Assembly: GCF_012767755.2 (NCBI RefSeq)
Contig: NZ_AP023189.1
Location: 372,001-436,000, forward strand
Direction of reading: 5' to 3'
Source: Pseudomonas tohonis
Lineage (GTDB): Bacteria > Pseudomonadota > Gammaproteobacteria > Pseudomonadales > Pseudomonadaceae
Length of the DNA: 64,000 bases
Numbering within the stretch: the first letter of the stretch is position 1; each line of letters starts with the position of its first letter. Below are positions 30,701 through 38,749 of the stretch, in pieces. The position numbers were made by a program, and so were the translations under genes. A model generated the notes under the pieces. It was not told where the DNA came from. It saw only the letters and a program-made list of their open reading frames with translations, and did no database searches.

Positions 30701-30917
30701 CCACAGCGTGATGGTGCTGGCGGACAAGGTGGAAACCCCGACCGGCTGCCAGGGTGCCTGGAGTCCCCAGGGAACCTACTGGGCCAATGACAAGGTCAGC
30801 CACAACGGTCGCTTCTACGTCGCCCGCTGGTGGACCAAGGGCAACGAACCCACTGCCGCCACCATCGGTGGCGAAGGCAGCGGCAAGGTCTGGAGGGATG
30901 TGGGCGCCTGCAACTGA
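27726..30917 (+). CDS. Large secreted zinc metalloprotease with discoidin, PKD and chitin-binding domains
   Basis: The 1063-residue product has a twin-Arg-containing but Sec-like signal (ends GMALADD, about residue 40). A propeptide-like region and a reprolysin/M12-like catalytic domain follow, with zinc motif HELGHNIGGGH (His309, Glu310, His313, His319). Then come a bacterial pre-peptidase C-type beta domain (about 395-490), a discoidin-like F5/8C domain (about 510-645), PKD domain 1 (about 651-738), chitin-binding type-3 domain 1 (Cys745-Cys800), PKD 2 (about 817-903), PKD 3 (about 913-1000) and chitin-binding domain 2 (Cys1008-Cys1062). It probably acts outside the cell on protein-coated chitin or similar surfaces. 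ATG 27726 is preceded by GAGGAA. Confidence 0.85.
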   Translation: MSSFRLNALSRATRRWSASLGAALLLPSGMALADDSQHGTESVIQGHFINLQSSNARATPFSAAEAGTEQLVQETGMRIRNLTPQAGDAFKDLQVMTGQLEGRARTLSAPGEMTLAARPDGSFVALLPDANAIIRGDASGQQSMIRFDPGAAFAPDGVDYVAGDDSEPPAQKESRSGQRSFQVSRNVQGETVIDLLAGFSQAAADYIGDHEAFALAQVASVNRALQQSQVQGVRLRLVGTQVVAQDAPITSPSLGQVRNVFAEGMRRYSPDVVASFVVGTPGQDTAVGWGHLPGRYTINSIKSSTVFRHELGHNIGGGHCSDGKSYRFGYNNGRLGTILCGNHVGYFSNPDVKDSRGVPLGHADTANMARVWRENAARMSAYSPSVVPLEEERGTSILSEKVSLSSGQTRYFPVDVPEGTRRLVFSVVDGELTEKAGQVQLLLKRGAQPSGTSYDYRSVRSHNVSLGVNDPQPGRWYLAINTDNRATQDQVLEAHAYGLTQDTAQGRYLKFVATSAVDGQDTASVAELLLVDAKGKALPRESWTILSTSSAVPGAAVGSHAIDGNPNSYWSSAAGARYPHEMVIDLGADSRFSQLHYLPRQDAGLSGNIKGYQVYGSSSVNGGWHLLADGQFSADNDLKAASLKPVVAGQPPVAVISGKTEANAGDRIVLDASGSTDPQGNALSFAWEASPRLDFDYDGARLSFTAPELQADTRYRFTLTLSNGKQSSTRTHEVLVKGQAATASCKPEWTLRGIYVGNDVVQWKGRQYHARWWTSGAEPGLASTTGPDGAGKVWRDLGPCQSGGEKPVEPPVAEVKPPVAVIGGASQAKPGETVYLNASGSSDPAGLKLSYSWSVSPGVAFEAAGDLMKFVATRAAQDVTYSVSLTVNNGKHSVTRVHQVKVQAETPATVKPPVASIAGASQAKGGETVTLDAAGSSDPAGLALSYRWTVTPSVSFQASGSKLSFVAPKGDKDISYRFTLNLSNGTHVASRDHSVMVLADKVETPTGCQGAWSPQGTYWANDKVSHNGRFYVARWWTKGNEPTAATIGGEGSGKVWRDVGACN

Positions 30918-31040
30918 CGCGGGCTGGTGACCGGTTGCGCAGCCAGGCGCTGTGCGGCCGGTCCATCCGGGCCCCGGGCCGGTGGCATCCATCGATGTCG
31001 CCGACCCGGGGCGCACCGAATCCGGCATAAGCCGGGCGGC

Positions 31041-31143
31041 CCGTAGGATGGGTAGAGCGAAGCGAAACCCATGCGGTAAGCACGGGCAGGGTGCTCGCCG
31101 GGAAGCCCGCCTGATGGGTTTCGTACCTCTACCCATCCTACGG
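31041..31143. repeat. 103-bp intergenic inverted-repeat element
   Basis: The left arm (from 31041, CCGTAGGATGGGTAGAG then GAAACCCAT) and right arm (to 31143) are reverse complements over about 30 nt with only a 2-nt length difference. They flank a 41-nt centre. It lies between the protease stop and the convergent LysR stop. From memory, similar GTAGGATGGG...GAAACCCAT elements are dispersed in pseudomonad intergenic regions. No transposase is present. Confidence 0.75.
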
Positions 31144-31158
31144 TCAACCGGCCGGGGA

Positions 31159-32055
31159 TCACGCCAGTTCGGGAAACTCCGCGCGCAGCTCCGCTGCCAG
31201 CCACCCCAGGAACCACTGGATATCGGCACTGACCTCTTCGGTCGGCAGCAGCGCCTGGTAGCTCTCCAGCGGCGCCTGCAGCGACACGGGGCGTACCAGC
31301 AGGCCGGCGGCCAGTTCCTGGCTCACCAGCACCTCATTGGCCAGGGCGATGCCGTGGCCCTTCTCGGCCATGCTCAGCGCGTGGTCGTTACTCACGTAGA
31401 GCACATCGGAACTGACCCGCACGGCGCAACCGACGGCCGCCAGCCAGGCGTTCCACCATTCACCGTCGTCCACATGGATCAGCTTGTGCCGCGCCAGCTC
31501 GTCGGCTCCTGCGATCGGGCCTTGGGCGGCCAGGTACTGCGGCGAGCACACCGGGAACACATTGGGTTGCAGCAGGGTGGCCCGGCATTGCGGGTATTGC
31601 CCGGGCATGCCGTAGACGATGCCGAGGTCGGCGCCCTGGCCGTCCACGGCGGTGAAGGTGGGGTTGGGCTCGATGGCGATCTTCAGGCCCGGGCGCAGCT
31701 GCCGCAGCGACTCCATGCGCGGCATCAGCCAGCGCTTGGCGAAGGCCGGCACGGCGAGGATGCGCAACCAGCGCGGGGCGTCGCTGGCCGCGACTTCGGC
31801 GCCGGCCTCGGCGATCTGCCGCAGCGCCCGCGACACCTTGGCGTGGTAGCGCCGCCCGGCCTCGGTGAGCAGCACGCCGCGTGGCGTGCGTTCCAGCAAC
31901 TGCACGCCGAGCCAGTCCTCCAGCAGGCGCACATGGCGGCCGATGGCCGGCTGGGTGACGTGCAGCGCCCGCGATGCGGCGACATAGCTGCCGAGGCGGG
32001 CAGCGGCCTCGAAGGCGCGCAGGGCGTTGAGCGGCGGCAGGCGTGGTTCGGCCAT
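31159..32055 (-). CDS. LysR-family regulator of the polyamine-type transporter locus
   Basis: The 298-residue LysR protein has an N-terminal winged helix-turn-helix (about 8-65, LNALRAFEAAARLGSYVAASRALHVTQPAIGRHVRLLEDWLG). Its substrate-binding domain begins around 95. The closest style is GcvA/AmpR-type LysR. It is divergent from the ABC transporter genes, so it probably regulates them. A perfect 10-bp-arm palindrome lies directly before its ribosome site. ATG 32055 follows AGGAG; the longer frame to 32199 would include the palindrome. Confidence 0.88.
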   Translation of the reverse strand: MAEPRLPPLNALRAFEAAARLGSYVAASRALHVTQPAIGRHVRLLEDWLGVQLLERTPRGVLLTEAGRRYHAKVSRALRQIAEAGAEVAASDAPRWLRILAVPAFAKRWLMPRMESLRQLRPGLKIAIEPNPTFTAVDGQGADLGIVYGMPGQYPQCRATLLQPNVFPVCSPQYLAAQGPIAGADELARHKLIHVDDGEWWNAWLAAVGCAVRVSSDVLYVSNDHALSMAEKGHGIALANEVLVSQELAAGLLVRPVSLQAPLESYQALLPTEEVSADIQWFLGWLAAELRAEFPELA

Positions 32056-32067
32056 CACGGGGCTCCT

Positions 32068-32090
32068 GGCTGTTAATTTTATTAACAGCC
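32068..32090. promoter_or_regulatory. Perfect LysR-type operator
   Basis: GGCTGTTAAT and ATTAACAGCC are perfect inverted 10-mers separated by TTT. The core TTAA...TTAA fits the T-N11-A LysR box. It sits 13 bp before the LysR start and about 180 bp from the divergent ABC operon, in a gap with no gene. It is the likely autoregulatory site of the regulator. Confidence 0.7.
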
Positions 32091-32268
32091 AATGTAAGGA
32101 AATTGAAGTTTCCTGTCGCGGGTATTTGGCCGAGTATCCGGGCCAGGTAGCGCCGCAACGACAACAGGCGCGCCCGCTCCGCCCGCTCGCCACGAGCACT
32201 CAGTCCTGCCCAGAACAACTAGAAGTCCCGCCAGCGGACCCGCGCGGCGCGGACACGGAGGTAAGGCC

Positions 32269-33387
32269 ATGAACGCCCTGCATGCAGTGCAGACCGCGGC
32301 GGTATCCATCCGCGCGGTACGCAAGGTCTACGGCGATCCCCAGTCCGGGCCCGTCGCCCTCAGGCACGTCGACCTGGAAATCCGCGACAACGAGTTCTTC
32401 ACGCTGCTCGGCCCGTCCGGTTGCGGCAAGACCACCCTGCTGCGGATGATCGCCGGCTTCGAATACCCCAGCGCCGGCAGCATCCATCTCTATGGCGAGG
32501 ACATCGCCGACCTGCCGCCCTACGCGCGCCCGGTCAACACGGTGTTCCAGCACTACGCGCTGTTCCCGCACATGACCATCGCCCAGAACCTCGCCTTCGG
32601 CCTGGAATCCCAGCCGCTGGGCCGGGCCATGAGCCGTGCCCAGGTCGCCGAGCGCGTGGCCGAGATGCTCGCCCTGGTGCAGATGGAGCGCTTCGCCGAT
32701 CGTCGCCCGACGCAGCTGTCCGGCGGCCAGCAGCAACGCGTCGCCCTGGCCCGCGCCCTGGCGCCGCACCCCCGGGTGCTGCTGCTGGACGAGCCGCTCT
32801 CGGCCCTCGACCTCAAGCTGCGCCAGGCGATGCGCGAGGAACTGAAGGTGATCCAGGCGAAGACCGGCATCACCTTCATCTTCGTCACCCACGACCAGGA
32901 AGAGGCCCTGACCCTGTCCGACCGCATCGCGGTGTTCTCGGAGGGCCAGGTGCAACAGGTCGGCACCCCGCAGGAAATCTACGAGCGCCCGCGCAATCGC
33001 TTCGTCGCCGACTTCATCGGCGAGACCAACTTCCTCGACGCCCAGGTGCTGGGCCTCGAGGGCGACCAGGCGCTGTGCCAGGGGCCGGGCGGGCAACCGT
33101 TCCGGGCCGAGACCGTGGCAGGCGTGCTGCCGGGCAGCCGGGTCAGCCTGTCGATCCGCCCCGAGCGCGTGCACCTGGGGGCCGTCGATACCGCCGGCGC
33201 GTTGCCCTGCCGGGTGGAGGCGCAGGTCTACCTGGGCACCGACCTGCAGTACCAGGTGAGCCTCGACGACGGCACGCGCCTGACCGTGCGCATGCCCAAC
33301 AGCCAGGTCCGCCACCGGCGCTTCGGTGTCGGCGAGCGCGCCGCGCTGCAGTTCGAGAACGGCAGCGCCAGCGTCCTGCTGGACTGA
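32269..33387 (+). CDS. Polyamine-type ABC transporter, ATP-binding subunit (PotA-like)
   Basis: The 372-residue ATPase has Walker A GPSGCGKTT, signature LSGGQQQRVALARAL, Walker B VLLLDEPLSALDLKLR and the switch His in FVTHDQEEAL. A C-terminal TOBE regulatory domain follows (about 285-372). It belongs to the PotA/PotG class powering spermidine/putrescine or related uptake. First gene of a four-subunit operon (ATPase, two permeases, binding protein), 15 bp before the first permease. Confidence 0.92.
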   Translation: MNALHAVQTAAVSIRAVRKVYGDPQSGPVALRHVDLEIRDNEFFTLLGPSGCGKTTLLRMIAGFEYPSAGSIHLYGEDIADLPPYARPVNTVFQHYALFPHMTIAQNLAFGLESQPLGRAMSRAQVAERVAEMLALVQMERFADRRPTQLSGGQQQRVALARALAPHPRVLLLDEPLSALDLKLRQAMREELKVIQAKTGITFIFVTHDQEEALTLSDRIAVFSEGQVQQVGTPQEIYERPRNRFVADFIGETNFLDAQVLGLEGDQALCQGPGGQPFRAETVAGVLPGSRVSLSIRPERVHLGAVDTAGALPCRVEAQVYLGTDLQYQVSLDDGTRLTVRMPNSQVRHRRFGVGERAALQFENGSASVLLD

Positions 33388-33401
33388 GCCCGGAGGCCGT
33401 C

Positions 33402-34328
33402 ATGCATCGATCCACCCTCACCGGCGCCGCCCTGCACGAGCGTCGGCAATCCCTGCGCAACCTGCTCGGCGTCAGCCCGGCACTGCTCGCCATCGGCCTG
33501 TTCCTGATCGTCCCCATCCTGCTGGTGGTCGGCTATTCGCTGATGGAGGCCAACCCCTATGGCGGGGTCGAGCCGGTGTTCAGCACCGAGTCCTACCTGT
33601 CGCTGCTGTTCGAGCGGCAGCTGGACGACAGCCTGGCCTTCGTCGACTCCTACCTGCTGATCGCCCTGCGCTCCATCGGCATCGCCGCGGCGACCACCCT
33701 GGTTACCCTGCTGATCGGCTTCCCGGTAGCGGTGTGGCTGGCCATGCAGCCGCCCCACAAGCGCGGCCTGCTGATCTTCCTCATCACGGTGCCGTTCTGG
33801 GCCAACCTGCTGATCCGAACCTACGCCTGGATCCTGCTGCTGCGCGAGACCGGCGTGGTCAATGGCGCGCTGATGGGCCTGGGCCTGGTCGACCGGCCGC
33901 TGCAGCTGCTGTACACCGACGGCGCGGTGCTGCTGGGGCTGGTGTACACCTATGCGCCCTTCGTGGTGCTGCCGATCTACGCGACCCTGGAGAAGATGGA
34001 CATGCGCCTGCTGGAAGCGGCCCAGGACCTTTACGCGGGCCGCTGGCGCACGCTGCGCAAGGTGGTGCTGCCCATCGCCCGGCCGGGCATCCTCGCCGGT
34101 GCCATCCTCACCTTCGTACCCTGCCTCGGCGCCATGGTGGCCCCGGAGCTGCTCGGCGGCGGCACGCGGATGATGCTCGGCAACCTGATCTTCCGGCAGT
34201 TCAGTGACGCCCGTAACTGGCCCTTCGGCTCCGCCCTGGCCCTGGTGCTGATGGCCGCGGTGATGCTGGTGCTGACCCTCTACGCGCTGCGTGCCGAGCG
34301 CGTGCGCATCGCCCGGGGAGGTGTGTGA
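33402..34328 (+). CDS. Polyamine-type ABC transporter permease (PotB-like)
   Basis: The 308-residue inner-membrane protein has six hydrophobic segments. The permease EAA loop motif appears in the EAAQDLYAGRWRTLRKVVLPIARPGILAG stretch, and FWANLLIRTYAW is typical of PotB/PotH. ATG 33402 follows CGGAGG. Its stop overlaps the start of the second permease (TGATG), implying coupled synthesis of the heterodimer. Confidence 0.9.
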   Translation: MHRSTLTGAALHERRQSLRNLLGVSPALLAIGLFLIVPILLVVGYSLMEANPYGGVEPVFSTESYLSLLFERQLDDSLAFVDSYLLIALRSIGIAAATTLVTLLIGFPVAVWLAMQPPHKRGLLIFLITVPFWANLLIRTYAWILLLRETGVVNGALMGLGLVDRPLQLLYTDGAVLLGLVYTYAPFVVLPIYATLEKMDMRLLEAAQDLYAGRWRTLRKVVLPIARPGILAGAILTFVPCLGAMVAPELLGGGTRMMLGNLIFRQFSDARNWPFGSALALVLMAAVMLVLTLYALRAERVRIARGGV

Positions 34329-35128
34329 TGAAGCTGTTCGAGCGTCGCCTCGGCGCGCACCACTTCCCCGGTTTCGGCGGCTTCAGCCTGCTGTTCTATC
34401 TCTACCTCTATGCGCCGATCCTGGTGCTGGTGGTGCTGTCGTTCAACGCCAACCAGTCGGCCACGGTGTGGAGCGGCTTCAGCCTCGACTGGTACCGCGC
34501 CGCCTTCGCCAACCAGGCGTTGCGCCAGGCCGCCGGCAACAGCCTGCTGATCGCCCTGTGCGCCAGCCTGATCGCCACCGTCATTGCCACCCTGGCGGCG
34601 CTGGCCACCTCGCGCGGGGCGCGCTTCAAGGGGCTCCGGCTGTCGATGGGGGCGATCATGCTGCCGCTGGTGCTGCCCGAGATCGTGGTTGGCGTCGCCA
34701 CCCTGGCGCTGTTCTCCACCCTCGGCCTGTCCCTGGGCTACGGCAACCTGATCATCGCCCACACGGTGTTCTGCATCCCCTTCGCCTACCTGCCGATCCG
34801 CGCCCGGCTCAACGACATGGACCTGTCCCTGGAGCAGGCCGCCGCAGACCTCTACGCCGGGCCCTGGCGCACCCTGCGCAAGGTCACCCTGCCGCTGCTG
34901 ATGCCGGGGATCCTCTCCGGGCTGATGCTGGCCTTCATCGTCTCGCTGGATAACTTCGTGATCTCGATGATGGTCTCCCAGGCCGGCACCACCACCCTGC
35001 CGATCTTCATCTTCGGCCTGCTGCGCATGGGCGTGACGCCCGACGTGAACGCCGTGTCGACGCTGATCCTCGGCGTTTCCGTGCTCTTCGTGACCCTGTC
35101 CTGGCTGCTTGGCCGGGCAAGAACCTGA
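34328..35128 (+). CDS. Polyamine-type ABC transporter permease (PotC-like)
   Basis: The 266-residue protein has about six membrane segments and a permease EAA motif, EQAAADLYAGPWRTLRKVTLPLLMPGI. It also has the PotC-style SFNANQSATVWSGFSLDWY opening and SLDNFVISMMVSQAG region. It partners the preceding PotB-like gene. A GTG codon three bases earlier could also initiate, but the ATG is preferred. Confidence 0.9.
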   Translation: MKLFERRLGAHHFPGFGGFSLLFYLYLYAPILVLVVLSFNANQSATVWSGFSLDWYRAAFANQALRQAAGNSLLIALCASLIATVIATLAALATSRGARFKGLRLSMGAIMLPLVLPEIVVGVATLALFSTLGLSLGYGNLIIAHTVFCIPFAYLPIRARLNDMDLSLEQAAADLYAGPWRTLRKVTLPLLMPGILSGLMLAFIVSLDNFVISMMVSQAGTTTLPIFIFGLLRMGVTPDVNAVSTLILGVSVLFVTLSWLLGRART

Positions 35129-35145
35129 CCCTGGAGAATTGACGC

Positions 35146-36180
35146 ATGAAAAAGCTGATCGCTGTTCTGGGTACTTCGCTGGGCCTCGCCCTGGCTGCCG
35201 ACGCGCAGGCCGCCGGCACGCTCAACGTCATCAGTTGGAGCGGCTATTTCTCGCCGCAGATCCTGGAGAAGTTCGAGAAGGAGAGCGGCATCAAGGTCAC
35301 GGTGGACTCCTACGACTCCAACGAGACGCTGCTGGCCAAGCTCAAGCAGGGCGGCGCCGGCTACGACGTCGCCATTCCCTCGCACCAGTTCGTGCCGATC
35401 CTCATCCAGGAGCAGTTGCTGGAGCGCTTCGAACCCGGCAAGGAGGCCTACTACCAGGGCTTCACCGCCAACCTGCAGAAGCCCGCCTGGGACCCGCAGG
35501 GCGCCTACGCCGCGCCCTTCATCTGGGGCACCACCAGCGTGGTGGTCAACCGCGAGCGCTACCAGGGCGAGGCGGACAGCTACGCACTGCTGTTCAAGCC
35601 GCCGGCGGAGCTGCAGGGGCGCATCAACATGTTCGACTCGGTCAGCGAGGTGATCGACACCGCCAGCCTCTACCTGGGCATCCCGCTGTGCAGCGAGGAC
35701 CCCAAGCAGATGCAGCAGGTGCTGGCGCTGCTCAAGGAACAGAAACCCCATGTGCGCACCTACAGCTCAAAGGCCGGGGCCATCCGCGAGAGCCTGGCGG
35801 CCGGTGAGCTGGACATGTCCATGTTCTGGGGCGGCTCGTCGCTGCGCGCGCGGGAGATGAAGCCGAGCCTCGAGTACCTGTACCCGAAGGAGGGGGTGAT
35901 GGCCTGGGTGGACAACCTGGTGATCCCCAGGGGCGCCCGCAACCTGGATAACGCCAAGGCCTTCATCGCCTTCCTCAGCCAGCCGGAGAACGCCGCGCTG
36001 ACGCAGAACTTCCTCAAGCACCAGAGCCCGGTGCAGGGCGTCGAGCCCTTCCTCGAGCCCGGCCTCAAGGACGCCCCGGAGCTGCACATCCCCGAAGGCA
36101 CCAAGGTGGTGTTCAGCCAGACCTGCGGTGCCGGTGCCATCCGCCTGGCCGATCGCCTGTGGACCAGCCTGATGCGCTGA
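35146..36180 (+). CDS. Polyamine-type ABC transporter substrate-binding protein (PotD/PotF-like)
   Basis: The 344-residue periplasmic protein begins with a signal peptide (MKKLIAVLGTSLGLALAADAQAAG). It has the PotD-family opening LNVISWSGYFSPQILEKFEKESGIKVTVDSYDSNE and the GYDVAIPSHQFVPILIQE segment. The ligand is most likely a polyamine or a related cation. It is 17 bp after the permease and followed by an amidase, so the operon may import a polyamine-like amide. Confidence 0.9.
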   Translation: MKKLIAVLGTSLGLALAADAQAAGTLNVISWSGYFSPQILEKFEKESGIKVTVDSYDSNETLLAKLKQGGAGYDVAIPSHQFVPILIQEQLLERFEPGKEAYYQGFTANLQKPAWDPQGAYAAPFIWGTTSVVVNRERYQGEADSYALLFKPPAELQGRINMFDSVSEVIDTASLYLGIPLCSEDPKQMQQVLALLKEQKPHVRTYSSKAGAIRESLAAGELDMSMFWGGSSLRAREMKPSLEYLYPKEGVMAWVDNLVIPRGARNLDNAKAFIAFLSQPENAALTQNFLKHQSPVQGVEPFLEPGLKDAPELHIPEGTKVVFSQTCGAGAIRLADRLWTSLMR

Positions 36181-36187
36181 TGAACGA

Positions 36188-36209
36188 CGCCCCCGCCGTC
36201 GTGGGGGCG
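36188..36209 (+). terminator. Intercistronic hairpin between the binding protein and amidase
   Basis: A perfect 7-bp stem (CGCCCCC/GGGGGCG) with an 8-nt loop lies in the 64-bp gap. No T-run follows, so it may stabilise the highly expressed upstream message or partly attenuate the amidase gene. Confidence 0.35.
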
Positions 36210-36244
36210 CATAACGAAAACGAGACGGAACGAGATCACTGCCC

Positions 36245-37705
36245 ATGAGTCATGCAACCCCGATCAGCGAGCTGGTGCGCCTGCCGGCCGCCGAGCTGGC
36301 CGAGCGCATCCGCGCACGCGATGTGTCCTGCCGCGAGGTGATGCTGGATTACCTGGCCCAGATCGAACGCTTCAACCCGGCGGTCAATGCGCTGGTCAGC
36401 CTGCAACCGGCCGAGGCGTTGCTGGCCCAGGCCGATGAACGCGATGCCGAGCTGGCGCGGGGCCTCCACAGGGGCTGGATGCACGGTCTGCCCCATGCGG
36501 TGAAGGACCTGTCGGCGGTCAGGGGCATCACCACCACCTACGGCTCGCCCTTGTTCCGCGACCACGTGCCGGCACGTGACGGCATCATGGCCGAGCGCCT
36601 GCGCGCGGCCGGGGCGATCTTCATCGGCAAGAGCAACACGCCGGAATTCGGCCTCGGCTCGCAGAGCTACAACCCGCTGTTCGGCGCCACCGGCTGTGCC
36701 TTCGACCCCACCCGCACGGCGGGCGGCAGCAGCGGAGGCGCCGCCGCAGCGCTGGCGCTGCACCTGGTGCCGGTGGCCGATGGCAGCGACATGATGGGCT
36801 CGCTGCGCAACCCGGCGGCGTTCAACAACGTCATCGGCTTCCGACCCTCCCAGGGCCGCGTGCCCTTCGACGACAGCGCCGACCTGTTCTTCGACCAGCT
36901 CGGCTACGAGGGGCCGATGGGCCGCAGCGTGCGCGACGTGGCCTTGCTGCTCTCGGTGCAGGCCGGTGGCGATGCGCGCGCACCGCTGTCCATCGCCGCT
37001 GGCGGGGAGGTTTTCGCCGGTTCGCTGCAGCGCGACTTCAAGGGCGCACGCCTGGGCTGGCTGGGCGATCTCGATGGCCAGCTGCCGATGCAGCGCGGCG
37101 TGCTGGAACTGTGCCGCACCGCCCTGAAGGACTTCGAGGCGCTGGGCTGCGTGGTGGAGGAGACGAGCCTGGGCTTTTCCCGCGAGCGGCTCTGGGACAC
37201 CTGGCTGACCCTGCGTCACTGGCTGGTGGCCGGCGGCCTGGCGGCGGCCTACGAGGACCCGGCGAAACGCGCATCGCTCAAGCCCGAAGCCTGCTGGGAG
37301 GTGGAAAACGGCCTGCGCCTGAGCGGCCAGCAGGTCTACCGCGCCTCGGCCGCCCGCAGCGACTGGTACCGCGCGGTGAGCCGGCTGTTCGAGCGTTTCG
37401 ATTTCCTGTTGCTGCCCAGCGCCCAGGTCTTCCCCTTCGACAAGGCGCAGCACTGGCCTGAGGCGATCGAGGGCGTGGCGATGGATACCTATCACCGCTG
37501 GATGGAGGTGGTGATCCCCGGGACCCTGTCGGGCTGCCCGGTGGCCAACGTGCAGGCGGGGTTCAACACGGACGGCCTGCCGATGGGGCTGCAGATCATC
37601 GGCCCGCACCAGAAGGACCTGGCGGTGCTGCAGCTGGCCCATGCCTACGAACAGGCCAGCGACTGGTTCCGCCGGCGTCCGTCGCCGTTGCTGGCGGCGG
37701 GCTGA
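36245..37705 (+). CDS. Amidase-signature enzyme
   Basis: The 486-residue amidase has the Ser-cisSer-Lys triad: Lys87 (AVKDL), Ser162 (GGSSGGAAAAL) and Ser186 (MMGSLRNPAAF). Length is normal for the amidase-signature family. These enzymes hydrolyse small amides or act in acyl transfer. As last gene after the polyamine-type transporter, it likely processes the imported compound, which is inference. ATG 36245 is the first start downstream of the hairpin. Confidence 0.88.
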   Translation: MSHATPISELVRLPAAELAERIRARDVSCREVMLDYLAQIERFNPAVNALVSLQPAEALLAQADERDAELARGLHRGWMHGLPHAVKDLSAVRGITTTYGSPLFRDHVPARDGIMAERLRAAGAIFIGKSNTPEFGLGSQSYNPLFGATGCAFDPTRTAGGSSGGAAAALALHLVPVADGSDMMGSLRNPAAFNNVIGFRPSQGRVPFDDSADLFFDQLGYEGPMGRSVRDVALLLSVQAGGDARAPLSIAAGGEVFAGSLQRDFKGARLGWLGDLDGQLPMQRGVLELCRTALKDFEALGCVVEETSLGFSRERLWDTWLTLRHWLVAGGLAAAYEDPAKRASLKPEACWEVENGLRLSGQQVYRASAARSDWYRAVSRLFERFDFLLLPSAQVFPFDKAQHWPEAIEGVAMDTYHRWMEVVIPGTLSGCPVANVQAGFNTDGLPMGLQIIGPHQKDLAVLQLAHAYEQASDWFRRRPSPLLAAG

Positions 37706-37720
37706 GACGCCCGCAAAGAA

Positions 37721-37755
37721 AAGGGCCCGCTCCCGTTTCGTGGCGGGGCGGGCCC
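37721..37755 (-). terminator. Terminator of the quinone reductase gene
   Basis: GGGCCCG/CGGGCCC forms the base of an interrupted stem. On the minus strand it is followed by TTTTCTTTG. It lies 17 bp from the minus-strand stop and also faces the amidase stop. Confidence 0.8.
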
Positions 37756-37771
37756 AGTACTGCCCGGTTGC

Positions 37772-38749
37772 CTAGCGGACCTTGACGACCACCTTGCCCA
37801 CCGCCTTGCGCTGGCCGAGGGCATTGATGGCGTCGGCGGACTGCTCCAGCGGGAACACCTGGGAGACCAGCGGCTTGAGCTTGCCTTCGGCATGCCAAGC
37901 GAACAGTTGCTGGAAGTTGGCCAGGTTGTCCTGGGGCTGGCGCTGGGCGAAGGAGCCCCAGAACACGCCGACCACCGAGGCGCCCTTGAGCAGGGTCAGG
38001 TTCACCGGCAGCTCGGGGATGCGGCCGCTGGCGAAGCCGACCACCAGCAGGCGGCCGTTCCAGGCGATGGAGCGGATGGCCTCGTCGAACAGGTCGCCGC
38101 CGACCGGGTCGTAGATCACGTCCGCGCCCTGGCCGCCGGTCAGCTCCTTGACCTTCTCCTTGAGGCTGGACTCGCTGTAGTTGATCAGCAGGTCGGCGCC
38201 CGCGGCCTTGGCCACTTCCAGTTTCTCGGCGCTGCTGGCGGCGGCGATCACCTTGGCGCCCATGGCCTTGCCGATCTCCACCGCCGCCAGGCCGACGCCA
38301 CCGGAGGCGCCCAGTACCAGCAGGGTCTCGCCCGGCTGCAGGTTGGCGCGCTGCTTGAGGGCGTGCATGGAGGTGCCGTAGGTCATGCCGAAGGCGGCGG
38401 CGGAATTGAAGTCGATGCCCTTGGGGATCGGCATCACGTTGTAGCCGGGCACGGCCACCTGCTCGGCGAAGCTGCCCCAGCCGGTCAGCGCCATGACCCG
38501 GTCACCGGGCTTGAGGTGGGTGATCTTCTCGCCGACGGCGGCGACGGTGCCGGCCGCTTCGCCACCCGGGGAGAAGGGGAACGGCGGCTTGAACTGGTAC
38601 TTGCCTTCGATGATCAAGGTGTCGGGGAAGTTGACGCCGGCGGCATGCACGTCGATCAGCACTTCGTTCTTCTTCGGCTCGGGGCTGGCAACCTCTTCGA
38701 GCACCAGGGTTTCGGCTGGGCCGAAGGCTTTGCACAGGACGGCTTTCAT
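37772..38749 (-). CDS. Zinc-independent NADPH:quinone oxidoreductase (MDR family)
   Basis: The 325-residue protein is a medium-chain dehydrogenase/reductase with FKPPFPFSPGGEAAGTVAAVG, the nucleotide-binding LVLGASGGVGLAAVEIGKAMGAKV, and the QOR-type GVNFPDTLIIEG opening. There are no structural zinc cysteines, as in Qor. It likely reduces quinones or enones with NADPH. ATG 38749 follows GAGGAAG; the frame upstream to 38875 has no ribosome site. Confidence 0.9.
   Translation of the reverse strand: MKAVLCKAFGPAETLVLEEVASPEPKKNEVLIDVHAAGVNFPDTLIIEGKYQFKPPFPFSPGGEAAGTVAAVGEKITHLKPGDRVMALTGWGSFAEQVAVPGYNVMPIPKGIDFNSAAAFGMTYGTSMHALKQRANLQPGETLLVLGASGGVGLAAVEIGKAMGAKVIAAASSAEKLEVAKAAGADLLINYSESSLKEKVKELTGGQGADVIYDPVGGDLFDEAIRSIAWNGRLLVVGFASGRIPELPVNLTLLKGASVVGVFWGSFAQRQPQDNLANFQQLFAWHAEGKLKPLVSQVFPLEQSADAINALGQRKAVGKVVVKVR

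Noticed and set aside
30918..31158. tRNA or small RNA gene in the inverted-repeat element
   Set aside because: No tRNA features. The two arms form a simple long hairpin typical of dispersed repeats.
27882..31229. Minus-strand open frame of about 1100 codons opposite the metalloprotease
   Set aside because: Same codon-bias effect. The plus-strand protein has clear domains and signal peptide, while the opposite frame is Ala/Arg/Gly-rich with none.
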